Under the pieces are notes generated by a model. The model saw nothing but the letters and a program-made list of their open reading frames with translations. It was not told the origin of the DNA and made no database searches. Of a stretch of DNA of 64,000 bases, positions 12,268-22,934 are shown piece by piece. This DNA is from Effrenium voratum. Its lineage: Eukaryota; Sar; Dinophyceae; Suessiales; Symbiodiniaceae. A program made the position numbers and the translations under genes. Positions within the stretch are counted from its first letter, which is position 1. Each line of letters starts with the position of its first letter. The stretch spans positions 316,647-380,646 of the forward strand of contig CAUJNA010000580.1 of NCBI GenBank assembly GCA_963377175.1, written 5' to 3'.

Positions 12268-12371
12268 CAATGGGGACCCCGGATGAATAAGCCCCTGGTT
12301 GCTTTATTGGGTGGTGTGCCCTTTTAGTTGGTCGGGGATCATCACTTTTGGAGGGGGCCCAGGTTTATGAA
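12268..12371. repeat. Family G TIR element
   Basis: GGGGACCCCGGATGAATAAG at the left and a decayed TTTATGAATCCGGGC at the right enclose TCATCACTTTTGGAGGGG. It is related to the cleaner copy at 41124. Confidence 0.55.
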
Positions 12372-12690
12372 TCCGGGCTTATGAGCTTGATCCAAACCTT
12401 CCACGTCCTTTTTCGCTGCGTTAAGGAAACTCCAAACGTCTGAGTAGATGGCACTGGTTGCAGTTTGACAATCCTTTACCAATCGATTTCCTAAAAACAC
12501 TGTAATGGGACCCTGGAGAGATCTCCCTGAGTCTGTATGGCTCGCACGGTTGTTTCTTCAGATCTCAAGTCGCGGATCATGTGGCTGTATCTCCTGTGGT
12601 AGGGAAACCTACCGAAATGACTGGCATCCTTTTGCTTCTAGCATCCGAAAAGGATACCACGGTATTTTTCCGTCATTGGGATATAATATC

Positions 12691-12812
12691 TTGGTGGCTC
12701 CCAGCCATCCCTTTAGCTTTTTAGCTTTTTAGTGTTTAGTGGGGGATTCCATTTAATCAACCCATTAAAAGTTAAACTTAAACCTTTGGCGGGGGATCTG
12801 AGGACAGCCCAG
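12691..12812 (+). repeat. Family B interspersed element
   Basis: TGGTGGCTCCCAGCCATCC at the left, GGGGGATCTGAGGACAGCCC at the right, with the TTAAACTT core. It ends 132 bp before a candidate exon at 12945. Confidence 0.75.
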
Positions 12813-12944
12813 AAATATGATACTTCGTGGCGCGGGTCTGTAGACACAATTCGGTGGGGATAAATTTGTTCACAACCCCTATGAAATTGTATAGCCCGTG
12901 TCAGGTTCGTACGGTGAATCAGTGAATCAGTTTGATTCTCCCAG

Positions 12945-13001
12945 GGCAATGCTGCTGTGATGGTCAACAACGCGCCCGGCTCTGAAACTTCGCCCACATG
13001 G
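12945..13001 (+). CDS. Candidate exon, unknown protein
   Basis: A good acceptor (TTTGATTCTCCCAG|G) opens a frame GNAAVMVNNAPGSETSPTW followed by a possible GC donor. It could belong to a gene ending before the methyltransferase or to an upstream exon of it. No family is recognised. Confidence 0.35.
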
Positions 13002-13265
13002 GCAGACAACGCAAGATCAATTAAGCAACAGCGCTCTAGACCGACTCAGCACGGCTAGGGCGAGGCTGCAGCGCTAAACACGAAAAAGACCATGCCTTGT
13101 TCATTCACCCAAGTTGAGGGCATACACCTGGTTTCTGACTTGTTTCTTAAGCATTAAAACCTGTACTAGTTGTCATCTTTTAATGGTAGCAAGCAACACA
13201 TGAAGATACATGAAGCAATGCCAGCCACCTGTGCAACAAGAAAATCATAGCTTTCAGGCTTTAAG

Positions 13266-13412
13266 ATGCCAGACGCTTGCCATGGGCAAGAGGCCGACGC
13301 GGACTCAACGAGTGAAGTGTGCCCCTGTCCAGCCCAAAGAGTCTCTGACTCAACGGCTGCGTGTACTTGGGGCAGAGATTCGGGGAGAAGACGATGCAGG
13401 TCGCAAGTACCT
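13266..13412 (+). CDS. Candidate exon, unknown protein
   Basis: The + frame reads MGKRPTRTQRVKCAPVQPKE and then SLTQRLRVLGAEIRGEDDAG. It reads like protein more than the overlapping - frame does, but splice sites are not clear and third positions are only mildly GC-rich. Confidence 0.25.
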
Positions 13413-13714
13413 AGTTGCTTAAGGTCCTGCGTTGTTTTCCCTTTCTTTTTTGTTGTTGGCATTTTTCGTGTTTCGTGCCAAAAGTATTTTCGTTTTCCCT
13501 AGGGCCGGTCGAATCTACTGTGACTGGTGAGGTGTTGCTTCAGCCCAGACCTCCGCATGCTGTTTTCGCCTTTTCATTTGAGGTGGCTTCCCTTCAAAGA
13601 TATTGAGTGACACTTGTCCCCGATCACCGGTCCATTGGAGGCCTAGGCTAGGGCAAATGTACGATTTGTGGATTGTATGTACCGTTCTTGCGAGTTTTCG
13701 CAATTTGGGCCAAC

Positions 13715-16075
13715 ATGAAAGCCAGCATGTTGAGTGGCCCGAAGAAAAAGCAAGCGCATGCAAGGTACGAGAACTTGTGCGAGCTGTGGCTGGTGCAGGG
13801 CCAGCAAAGAGACAAGTTCTACAAGGTGAACGAGGAGTGGCTGAGTTGCCCAAAGCCGACCTTTTGACCTTTTGGTTTCCCGTTTTGGTCCACTTTAAGT
13901 CATGGCCCCAAAAGGTTAACCTTTTGTTTCCAGGTCCTTTGGGCAAGTGAGGTGGTGGCTGGAAGGCTACGAAGGCCGACAAACATTGGAAGGCGCCATG
14001 ATCGGCGACGACGAGACTAAGGACGCCGGACCTTGAGATTTCGAGAGCAAAGGCTTGCCGTCAATTCTTCTTCGGTTTGGTGTGGGGTTGTTCCCTAGTT
14101 TGTTCCCTTGTTTTGGCGGGTTTATGGCCAGCAGTGGGTGAGTCCGAATGTTTCCTGGTACTTTTTTGGGGTTGTTTTCAAGGGAAGCCAAAAAAGAGAC
14201 CGGCCCACACAAACGAAGCAGGAAGACACGGCGCACTCCGCGGCATTTCTGCGCAGTGCTTTGGCGGACTCGGCGCTCGCCGCGTCGGGTCGGGCGCTGG
14301 CTGCCCTGGATGTGGGCGCGGGTCTTGGGCGCGTGTCCAAGGCGGTTCTGCTGCCTGCAGTGCAAACTGTGACTCAAAACTCGTTTTGGTGCAGTTGGGT
14401 GTCGATTTTTTTGATGCTACCCCTTCCTTTTTTTGGTTCAAAAGGAAAACCAACAGGCAAACCACGATTTTGGGGGGTCCCCCAAAAAAAGAGAGACCCA
14501 TTTGTCCAAACAAATCGACCTGGATCAACCTTTTGAGCTTTCCATTTCGCATTTGAGGCCCCAAAAGGCCAACCTGGTGTTTCCAGGTGGCAGTATACCA
14601 ATACCAACAGTAGATGCGGCAATAAGCTCTTTTGCTGATAAATAGTTCTGGGCAGACCTCCTTGATACCAGTCGTTGGTTTGTGGTTGGAAATATCGGGA
14701 ACACCCCGAGGGGTTTACCCAGTTTATATCCGTATATCGTCTTTTGTCCTGTCCTCATGTAAATCAGGATGCCCCTGGCAACTGTGGTTCAATAATCCAG
14801 GGTCAACATTAAGCCTACCTGAAAGGGAGGCCACTGACTCAGGTGACGCTGGTTGACCAGTCGGCCAAGTGGCTGAAAGCTGCACAGACCTACTTGGGAC
14901 ACGATGCGAAGAGGTGCAGCTTTGTGCAGAGTTACTTTACTGCTATTGGCATTTGTTTAGATTTTCAGGTTTCTGGGTTCCGTTGATTTTGGCAGGAGGC
15001 TGCCACCAACAAAGTTGTTTTATACCATACCTAAAGTTGGGCTGACTACCATTGCCAGACTTAGCGATCCCTGAGTTGAACTTTATACTTTTTGGAAAGA
15101 CCAGATTCGTGGTACACTCGCGGCTCGCAAACCACCCAGGTCGGCTCGAGGAGTTTCAGCCGGAGACCTCCTTTGATGTGAGCCTCAGATATTCGTGGTT
15201 TCGCGAAAACTCAGGGGTGGGAGGTATATCCTTAAAAAAAAGAAACGGAAATAATGGCAGGGATCATAAAGTGTGTGTGGTTGAACATGTTGACAGGAAA
15301 GATGTGTGTGTGTGTGTGTGTCTGTGTGTCTGTGTGTCTCTGTGTCTGTGTGTCTGTGTGTTTGTGTGTGTCTGTGTGTGTGTGTGTCTGTGTTTCTGTT
15401 TGTGTTTGTGTTTGTGTGTGTGTTTGTGTTTGTGTTTGTGTTTGTGTTTGTGCTTGGGTTTGGGTTTGGGGTTTGGGTTTGGGGTTGGGGTTGGGGTTGG
15501 GGTTGGGGTTGTGCTTGTGTTTGTGCTTGTGCTTGTGTTTGTGTTTGTGCTTGTGCTTGTGTTTGTGCTTGTGCTTGTGGTTGTGTTTGTGTTTGTGGTT
15601 GTGTGGTTGTGTGGTTGTGTGTTGTTGTGTATGTGTGTGTGTTTGTGTGTGCTTGTGTGCTTGTGTGCTTGTGTGCCTATGTGCTCGTGTCCTTGTGTGC
15701 TCGTGTGCTTGTGTGCTCGTGTGCTTGTGTGCTTGTGTGCGTGTGTGCTTGTGTGCGTGTGTGCTTGTGTACGTGTGTGCTTGTGTGCTTGTGTGCTTGT
15801 GTGCTGTTGTGCTTGCGTGCTTGTGTGCTTGTGTGCTTGTGTGCTTATGTGCTTGTGTGCTTGTGTGCTCGTGTGCTTGTGTGCTTGTGTGCTTGTGTGC
15901 TTGTGTGCTTGTGTGCTTGTGTGCTTGTGTGCTTGTGTGCTTTTGCGCTTGCGTGCTTGTGTGCTTTTGTGCTTGCGTGCTTGTGTGCTTTGTGCTTTTG
16001 TGCTTGTGTGCTTGTGTGCTTGTGTGCTTGTGTGCTTGTGTGTTTTTGTGTTTGTGTGTTTGTGTTTGTGTGTTT

Positions 16076-16109
<34 letters not shown>

Positions 16110-19100
16110 TTGTTTGTGTGTGTTTTAGAAATAATAATGATCATACAGTTTTTGTGATTGAACATGTTGAAAGGAAAAGCCAATGAGAAACCACCCATTG
16201 GGTGATTTGCAAATCCCAAGATGTGGACTTATGCTCAATTTCGAACGTTCCTGTTGCCGTCCGTTTGGGGACCTTTGGCTTCGTGTCGGGGTTTCCTTAT
16301 GGCTTCCGTTTGTGTTCTTTGGGTTTGTTTCTTGGGTTTCTTGTGTTGATCATTACTTTTGGCGCATAGCCCTGTTTGTCTTTCTTTCGGTGGACCCCCA
16401 ACACAGTCGATCTTTTGAAACCGTGCGAGGGGGCCAATTTTTGCAATTTCATTGGAGAACACAAAACCCCGGCACGATGTCCACCAGATTGCCCCCAATG
16501 CGAAATCCACAAATCAACTAACCCCGTTCCCTCCCCCCCCAACTTTCCCCCCTTCCTTCCCTTCTTCCCCCCTGCCCCAACATTCCCAGCCCCTTAAAAA
16601 TGGAATTGGGGAGGGGGGTGACCCCTTAAATTCCAGTTATCGTTCCATTTTCCCTTGGGAAGACTAGATCAATGGAATTGGGGGACCCCCCACTCCCTTC
16701 CTCAAGGTAGGGGGAATTCCCTAACCCCAACCTCTCCTCAGCCCTCCCCTGTGGATGGACAAAATCCTGCACCACTTTGAAACCATGGTTGAAACCATTG
16801 TTTGTTGGTATTTACGTTGGGGAATCGAATCATTCTATGGTTTCTGAAAGGTGGTGCGAGATTGATTTTGCAACCATCCACAGTTGTGTGTAGAAACCCC
16901 TCTTTTCGGTACTTGTTGTTCAGCGAACTGGTGAGAAGATCAACCCTGGATCTCCCTCGAATCGGGTATGTGGTCAAATTAAGCCCTCAAAACGGACCCA
17001 AAGGTACCGTGGGCGGTAAGGATTTGGATCCAGTGGACCCTGCAATACCTCATCGACGCAGACGTGGTGAATCTGCTGCAGCGGCTGGCCAGCAGCCTCC
17101 GGCCAGAAGGCATCATCCTCTTGAAAGAGAATCGACCGGTGTAGCCTGGCCCAGGGCTTCCATTCGCTGAAATGAATCTTGTCCATTTCCCAGCCCCTTC
17201 TTAGACTCTTTTTTTGGGAGCAGAGGCAAATATCCAGCCGGGGCGGGAGGGCGGTGAGTTATTTTAGGAAACTTTCACTTCCATTCGCTTAAGAATATGT
17301 TTGTTATTTTCCCCTGTTGGTTTTAAAGGGAATCGATCACTACGTAAAATATGTTCTCATTTTTCAGGGGTCTTACGCGAATGGAAGAGGGGCACCAACT
17401 CTTTTCGGGAGCATTCTCTTTGGTTCATTTTGCCAAGGGATGTTAGGACTTTAACTTTTTGCCAACATGGGTTTTCTGTATTAAACCACTAAAAAAGTAA
17501 CTTTTAGCAGGGGAGCAGAAAGCAACCGAGTTTTGTTTCATGCCCAGAGACGACCAACTTCTTTTTTCAGTCCGGGGAGAAGCAAAACACACTTCGGCCT
17601 GTTTTAGATTGATCCCCACAAATAGTTCACCCAGAGTTCGTGTGGGAAGCCGACAAAAGTCCCTTGTTTGACAATGCGACAACACAAAGATCCACGGAAA
17701 GCACGGGGAAGTGGACCCGAGCAACATGTCAGCTGCGTGCGTTGCTGAAGCGAACCCACTGCTCGAGTTCCTGGACTTCACCAATTTGTGGGAAGATAGC
17801 TAAGAAATTGGCAGATCCGGAAACCCAGGGAAACGGATCCGGTTTTCGAAAGGACCGATGGTTGGAAAGAATGGGGAATCAACCCTTAGAACAGGGGTCT
17901 CCTCCACGACTATTCCAGGCTTCGTGTACCCCAGATGTGACCCAGGTCTAGACATTTCGCCAATGCACTCAGGAAGTGGGTAAGCAAAAAGGCTGCCCCT
18001 TACTCCCTGTGAACAACCGGAACGCCGCATGGCTGGGGTGAGGTACAGTCAGAGCGAGTGCTTCCAGATGGACACCCCGAACAAGGACTGGGACTTTAAC
18101 AGGGTAGGCACTTGGTGAACGATATTCGTTGCTGTTTCCCTTGTCTTTTCTCCGCTGAACTTTGTTTACTTCTAATTTCATTTGGTTTTCCGTTTTCGTC
18201 CAACATTGTCCCCTGCTTTTTCACTTGGTGTTCCTTTCGCTTTCGGTTTACTGGAGGACTTAGCTTTGGTTCCCGAAAACGCTCCCCCCCCATCGCCAAG
18301 TCACGGCAGGAGGGGCGCTTTGACATCACGCGCCCGGAGAAGCACTTGGGGGTGCTGGTGGCATTGGCCGGCCTCTCCGTGGCTGAGCTCAAGCATGTGG
18401 CTTCCCCATTTTGTCCGGTTTGTTTGTTTGTGTGTTTGTTTGTTTGTTTGTTTGTTTGTTTGTTTGTTTGTTTGTTTGTTTGTTTTGTTTGTTTGTTTGT
18501 TTGTTTGTTTGTTCGTTCGTTCGTTCATTTGTTTGTTCGTTTGTTTGTTTGTTTGTTTGTTTAGTTGGTTATTTGCTTTGTTTTGTGTTGTTGTTGTTTT
18601 TTGTGTGTGTGTGTGTTGTTTTTTTTTTTTTTTTTTTGTTGTGTGCTGTGTTGCTTTGTTTTGTTTGTTTGTTTGTTTGTTTGTTTGTTTGTTTGTTTGT
18701 TTGTTTGGTTGGTTGTTTGTTTGTTTGTTTGTTTGTTGTGTTCTTTGCGTTTTGTTCGGTTTGTGTGTGTTTGTTGTGTTCTTTGTGTTTTGTTCTGTTT
18801 GTGTTTGTTTCTTTGATTTCTGTGTGTTTTGTTCCGTTTGTTTTTGTCGGTTGCTTTATTTGTGTTTTGTTCTGCTTGTTGTTTGTTGTTGTTTTTTCCT
18901 TCAAACACTATATGAACCCCTGGTATGAACCCAGGGTTTATGGGTCAATTGAGCGTTAGTTGTGGCGAAGAAAACGGAAACTGATTGAATAGGTTGCATA
19001 GGTCCGTTGAGTCTTTCAATGGCTGGTTTTGTGATGTAACGCACTTTAAGGAACAAAGGGATTCTGACCAACTCAATCCGCTGGGGGTGGATTCTTTGGA

Positions 19101-19423
19101 TGTACCCTTGGACACATCAAGTTTGGGCTTAAGGGGAAAGAAAGAGGAAGCAACCCCTCTTGCGGGGCCCGATTTGAGAGCCCAGAGGCTCTGATAGGAT
19201 CTTTTGGGATTGGGTTGTGTGCCAATCGCTCAGGTTGTCTTGGAAACTGATGGATTATCGAGAAGTTTAGCACATGAAACCACTCGTTGTTATTATGTTT
19301 GTTGGATGTTTAAACATGTTCAACCTCCACTTGTTTCTTGCTTCATAAACTTAGGTAAGCCACGTAGAGACCTGGGACGAGTGCAGCTGCTGGGTGCTCA
19401 CGTCTCCAAAGGACCTGCCATGA
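13715..19423 (+). CDS. Alpha-N-terminal protein methyltransferase (NTMT1/METTL11 family)
   Basis: Nine exons rebuild a 272-residue protein ending in TGA: 13715-13842, 13934-14021, 14222-14368, 14843-14930, 15140-15179, 17021-17138, 18053-18103, 18310-18399 and 19355-19423. All phases agree. The family methylates the alpha-amino group of proteins starting X-Pro-Lys, using S-adenosylmethionine. Seen: KFYKVNEEWLSFG, SAM motif I LDVGAGLGRVSK, VDQSAKWLKAAQTYLG after beta-2, LEEFQPETSFDVIWIQW, SLRPEGIILLKEN, FDITRPEKHLGVL and a terminal WDECSCWVL. Order and spacing follow human NTMT1 with almost no gaps. The ATG at 13715 fits the phase and adds an N-terminal extension. Donors are GA, GA, GT, GT, GA, GT, GT, GC. 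The sixth/seventh boundary could instead be 17128/18043 (KEY instead of KENRP) at equal length. The WIQW signature is kept. Confidence 0.9.
14785..14812. repeat. Family G end fragment
   Basis: TTCAATAATCCAGGGTCAACA matches only the right end of the family G elements. It lies in the intron before the 14843 exon. Confidence 0.4.
15246..16182. repeat. GT-rich low-complexity tract bracketed by direct repeats
   Basis: About 820 bp of (GT)n, (TTTGTG)n and a degenerate 8-bp TGTGCTTG array (15304-16126) lies between two related segments of about 55 bp. At 15246-15302 and 16127-16182 both contain GATCATA and TTGAACATGTTGA with AGGAAA. The whole block lies inside intron 5 of the methyltransferase gene. 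The cysteine/valine frames across it are not genes. Confidence 0.85.
15458..15516 (+). repeat. Interstitial TTTGGG/TTGGGG run
   Basis: Within the GT tract, several GGGTTT units pass into consecutive GGGGTT units. This resembles a ciliate telomere repeat and could form a G-quadruplex on the RNA-like strand. The usual dinoflagellate telomere unit TTTAGGG is not seen. Confidence 0.7.
16749..16883 (+). repeat. Family E TIR element
   Basis: CTGTGGATGGAC at the left is answered by the decayed right end CCATCCACAG. The inside carries TCCTGCACCACTTTGAAACC and GGGGAATCGAATCATTC as in the other copies. It lies in intron 5 of the methyltransferase. Confidence 0.8.
17279..17386 (+). repeat. Family D introner-like TIR element
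   Basis: TTCCATTCGCTTAAG at the left and CTTACGCGAATGGAA at the right enclose TGGTTTTAAAGGGAA and a T-rich TTTTTCAG. Both arms carry the same T-to-C (A-to-G) change relative to the other four copies. Confidence 0.8.
17447..17530 (+). repeat. Family C element
   Basis: GACTTTAACTTTTTGCCAAC through CTTTTAGCAGGGGAGCAGAA matches 43916-44000. It shares the CTTTTAGCAGGGG block with family B but not its left end. Intron 6 of the methyltransferase. Confidence 0.65.
18419..18900. repeat. (TTTG)n and T/G tract
   Basis: Long GTTT/TTTG arrays, a T17 run near 18620 and mixed GTTTG sequence fill intron 8 of the methyltransferase. Frames on both strands (CLFVCLF, NKQTNKQ) are repeat artefacts. Confidence 0.95.
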
Positions 19424-19454
19424 GAGCTGCTTGCTTCAGATTCTCAGATCAGAA

Positions 19455-19524
19455 CCCTGGCTCGGCGCTGCTAAGACGTCGGCAAGCGCCGCACCGATCA
19501 TCGTCACGCGCAAAGAGTGGCCAA
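19455..19524 (+). CDS. Candidate exon, unknown protein
   Basis: The frame LGAAKTSASAAPIIVTRKEW has about 79% GC third positions and starts 32 bp after the methyltransferase stop. It may be an early exon of the next gene. Splice sites are not clear. Confidence 0.35.
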
Positions 19525-20056
19525 GGCAGCGACATCCAAAAGTATTTTTGCATATTCTTACGCCCAGGACGGTCTTTCTCAAAAATGCGGACCCCACCCC
19601 CCGATTCTGGATGTTGGATGCTTCGAAGGGGACAGCAGCGGGAAATCGCAATGTTGTGGAGGAGTCGGTCCCTTCATTTGAGCCACAGCAGCATGTGTTG
19701 CGAATCACACTCGTCGGGGCGCTTACAAGGACAAGTGTATCCATTCAGCTTGATATTGATATGCTTTGGTCAAGCCTGCTTTATTTCGATGATTTTGCCT
19801 AGATTTTCGTGTAGTTTGGTGGTTAGCCCCAGTTACCCGCACACCATTTGAGTAGGCCTTTTTCTTTTCGAAGAGATCCTGGAGTCCTCGCAGATGAATC
19901 TCAGTCACATTTCCCTAAATCCCATGGCGTCTAACCCGTTGGCTTGTTTTAGTAGGTGTTTCTCCCTGTTGTTTTGTGGAGATATAGGGAGGCCGGGAGG
20001 CCCATATGAGCGGTGCTTATTTTCTTTGCGCCGCTCATACCTTCCTCAATTTCCAG

Positions 20057-20864
20057 AAACAACTTGTCTGCGGAAGGAAGTACGTCAAAAGACACATGCA
20101 GGCGGAAGGTACCCTTCACAGCGTGGAAGCTGTGCAGAAGGATTCGCGGAAGGGGCCCATGCGTCCGTTCAACAAAGGGAATCGGCGAACCACCACTATG
20201 AAGATCGTGAGTCAGCGGGCTTTGGGCGCAGCTCTCATGAGCAACTGACAGTGTTGGTAGTCTGTTGGTTGTTGGAAGGACACAACAATTCAACTCCGAA
20301 ACCAGGAGGCTGTGCCAGACAAAAAGTCATGTGTTTTCTTGGGGAACCAAACTATGAGTTTTGGTTGCAAGTGCCAAAGTTAAAATTTGGGTATCTTCAG
20401 GGCGGACGATTCATAAATGGAGACAGCCACCTTTGCGCGTACTATGTGCATTGCTACATTACCATACCTTTCGAAGTTCCACCGGCATGATTTCTGACGT
20501 CCCCTCATGTTGAATCTCTATAAAACTTGCGGGGTTCCCTGTTGAGTGGGACTGAACTTGTTTCTTGGCATTCAATCATTACATGGGTGCACTTGTTTTT
20601 TTGTTTGGGGAGGGGGAAGCAGCGTATCGGTTGGGGTTCTTTTGAAGACACCAGGGGCGACCCCCTTTGCAAAGGGCGAAGCAGGAGCGATCCTTTAGCG
20701 GATGTCGCTGGGACAGCGTTCCAATGGAAACCTACGAAAGGAAGGTAATCCTTCGCCATTGTCCTTTTGTTGTGGATGGATGGTTCTCTTGGCAAGTGGA
20801 ATCAATTAACTAGCCTGTACAGGGTTACCTGAACGATCACAGGTTCGGCATGTGGAACTGCTGA
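20057..20864 (+). CDS. Three 3' exons of an unknown gene
   Basis: Exons 20057-20206 (CAG acceptor after a T/C-rich stretch; GTGAGT donor), 20685-20744 (AG|G; GTAATC donor) and 20823-20864, which ends GYLNDHRFGMWNC and TGA. All three joins are phase 0. The first exon is basic (GRKYVKRHMQAEG, RPFNKGNRRTTTMKI). In the middle exon two frames are open; I prefer RWDSVPMETYERK because it keeps phase with the terminal exon. The 5' end is not found. No family is recognised; the strong terminal exon is the best evidence for a gene. Confidence 0.5.
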
Positions 20865-22438
20865 GCCCTTTGGCCCCAATCGTTCATCTGCTTTTGGCTG
20901 CTTTAAATTCAATGTCAAGAAAGGGCCATGGAACAGCTTCAATGGCTTGCCTGTATAAAGGGGCCCTGTTAAAAATCGCGGGTTCTTGTTGGCTTCCCCT
21001 TTTAAAACCAACCAAATTCGGGGGGGTAACCCGAGCGCACGAGCTGCAATGGCTCTGCCTATGGCTCTGCCTTTTGAAAACCGATCTCCGCTCGCACCAG
21101 CGATCTTCCGGGAGCAAAACCAACTCGCCGATTTTGCGCCATGTACTGTCAGCACTTGATAAAACATATGGTTCAACTGTTAAAAAGATATGGTTTGTCA
21201 GTAAAAAGCGATTGGGGTCAACAAATGTTTGCAAATCACTGGAACTTGCAGTCTGGAATATTCCCGTCATGGAAGACCACTGCAACTTTGGCTTGTGCGG
21301 AGGCATGTGCCACAGCCTGATTGCCTTCGGTTTTGCGGTGCATGTCTGGTTCTTTGCATTTGGGTATATTCCACTTGTCCAAAGCTTTTGGTGTTAGTTA
21401 CTGTTAGTTGCTTGTCATGGTGGATGTCTCCGAGCCCTCGTGTTGGAGTTTTGGGACTAACGAGTCCAAGCACACGCGGCTCGGCGCGTTTTTGGGGCCA
21501 TGCGGCTGCGCTTGCGCTGTAGCCCGGTGTACAGGCAGGGTCTCGGGGGTGGGGTTGTTCAAACTATAGGAACCCAACGTTTGTTTTTTCTCCCATGCAA
21601 GTGTCCTTCAAGCAAACCGCAAAATGGGCAGCCTCAAGAATTTGTTACACACCAAGATCTCTTTGGAACTTTGCATTCTGTATGTACCATAGTCGAGGAT
21701 ATTGTTTTTGGCTGGGGGGAAAAACTGTGGTAGGTCTGGGTTCGCTTTTTCATGTTGGTATTCAAGCCCCCAACTCGCAGATTTTTTGCAAAGGTCAATA
21801 TTCACTGCATGGTTGCCTAGTAAATTCACCCTGGCTCCCACAAACGTAGCGCCAAGGAGATCCCTTCAAGACCAACTTGATCTTCCACGTACCCTTCCTC
21901 CACAAACATAGCACCTGCGGGAGGGTACCTAGAAGATCAGTTTCCTTTTTAAGGGACCCCCTGTCAGCTGCCATGTTAGTGGGAGAGAGGGTACCTCTTG
22001 TCACAGGTGCCACTGGTTGGCGGGAACCCGTAACGGAGCGGCCTTTTGTTACTCAGACGGTCAAAACTTCTTCTTGTGCCTGTTTTGTGTTTGACCAAGT
22101 CTCAGCTACACTAAAAAGGGTGGTGGTGGAACCACGAAGGAATTTGGGTGAGGGTCATTTCTCATTAGGGGGAAAGGGGCTGCTTGTTTTATGGCGCTTG
22201 GTCCTGGTTTGGGAATTGCTACAAACGCATAGTTTTTGTGAACACCCTGAGAACTTGCAAATTGAGCACTAAAGGGGAAAACTGCAACACATGCAAGTTG
22301 ATTTGTCCATGTCAATCCACAGGGGAGCATTTTGAAGGGCCCCTCTTGGGAGAGGGGTTTCCTAAGAACCCCGCTAGATGCTTGGTGTTTTTGAATCAGG
22401 GGTCAACATGGATTTTGCTTGCTTCACTTGACCTACAG
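20865..22438. other. Spacer or intron with few signals
   Basis: No exon with both good composition and splice sites was found. GC-rich stretches near 21440-21520 have open frames on both strands. The only repeat recognised is a family N element at 21921. Confidence 0.35.
21921..21996. repeat. Family N element
   Basis: GGAGGGTACC at the left and GAGAGGGTACC at the right flank ACCCCCTGTCAGCTGCCATG. Related copies lie at 44622 and, partial, 49155. Confidence 0.6.
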
Positions 22439-22510
22439 CGGGTCTGCCCGCAACGGGACGCTGTGGTGCAAGCTTTGCGGAAAGGGCAACTCACAACTAG
22501 AAGCGTGGAC
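22439..22510 (+). CDS. Exon with a CxxC zinc-finger-like half
   Basis: The exon runs from a CAG acceptor to a classic GTGAGT donor and encodes GTLWCKLCGKGNSQLEAW. A W-C-x2-C pair of this kind usually opens a C2H2/U1-type zinc finger whose histidines would lie in the next exon. That exon was not identified. The gene may end at 24718. Confidence 0.5.
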
Positions 22511-22815
22511 GTGAGTGCACACGACTTGATTGACTCAGGAACGTTTCGCTCCGAAACCGGACTGAAGAGTCGCTTGGGCCTAACGAAGCCCAGTTACCAG
22601 CCGATAAAGTAGGTAACCATTCGCTATTTTTCTTTTGGTTGTTAAAGGGTACAGGTAAATGGATCCACTGGGTAGATCATTAAGTGGGAAACAGCCAGGT
22701 TGGTTGCTTTTTCTGACCACTCGTATTGAAAAATGCTACTCGTCCCTTCGTGGAGTTGAACGACCTTTGGATCCAGCAGAGTCCGCGTTCTTGTGAAGCA
22801 CGTGCTCTAGATACA

Positions 22816-22934
22816 CTAGGTCCCCCAGCTAGGTGCCCTTTTACCCCGTTTTTGGTTGGGAGGTTTTCCCTACTAAAATAGACTACTGAAAAAAGCTTGT
22901 ACCCTGATTCTAACCTCTCTACTGAAGGACCAGT
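22816..22934 (+). repeat. Family A element, copy 3
   Basis: Complete, with CTAGGTCCCCCAGCTAGG at the left and TCTCTACTGAAGGACCAG at the right, so the last CTAG is mutated to CCAG. It contains TACTAAAATAGACTACTG and TTCTAAC. Confidence 0.85.

Noticed and set aside
15458..15516. A true telomere or chromosome end
   Set aside because: Only a short run inside a gene intron, flanked on both sides by exons of the same gene, and not the TTTAGGG unit.
15052..16186. Long open frames of 283-358 codons rich in Cys, Val and Leu
   Set aside because: They are translations of the GT-rich tract in all frames. The only true coding piece there is the 40-bp methyltransferase exon at 15140.
18112..18959. Open frames CLFVCLF (+) and NKQTNKQ (-)
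   Set aside because: Artefacts of TTTG repeats inside intron 8 of the methyltransferase.
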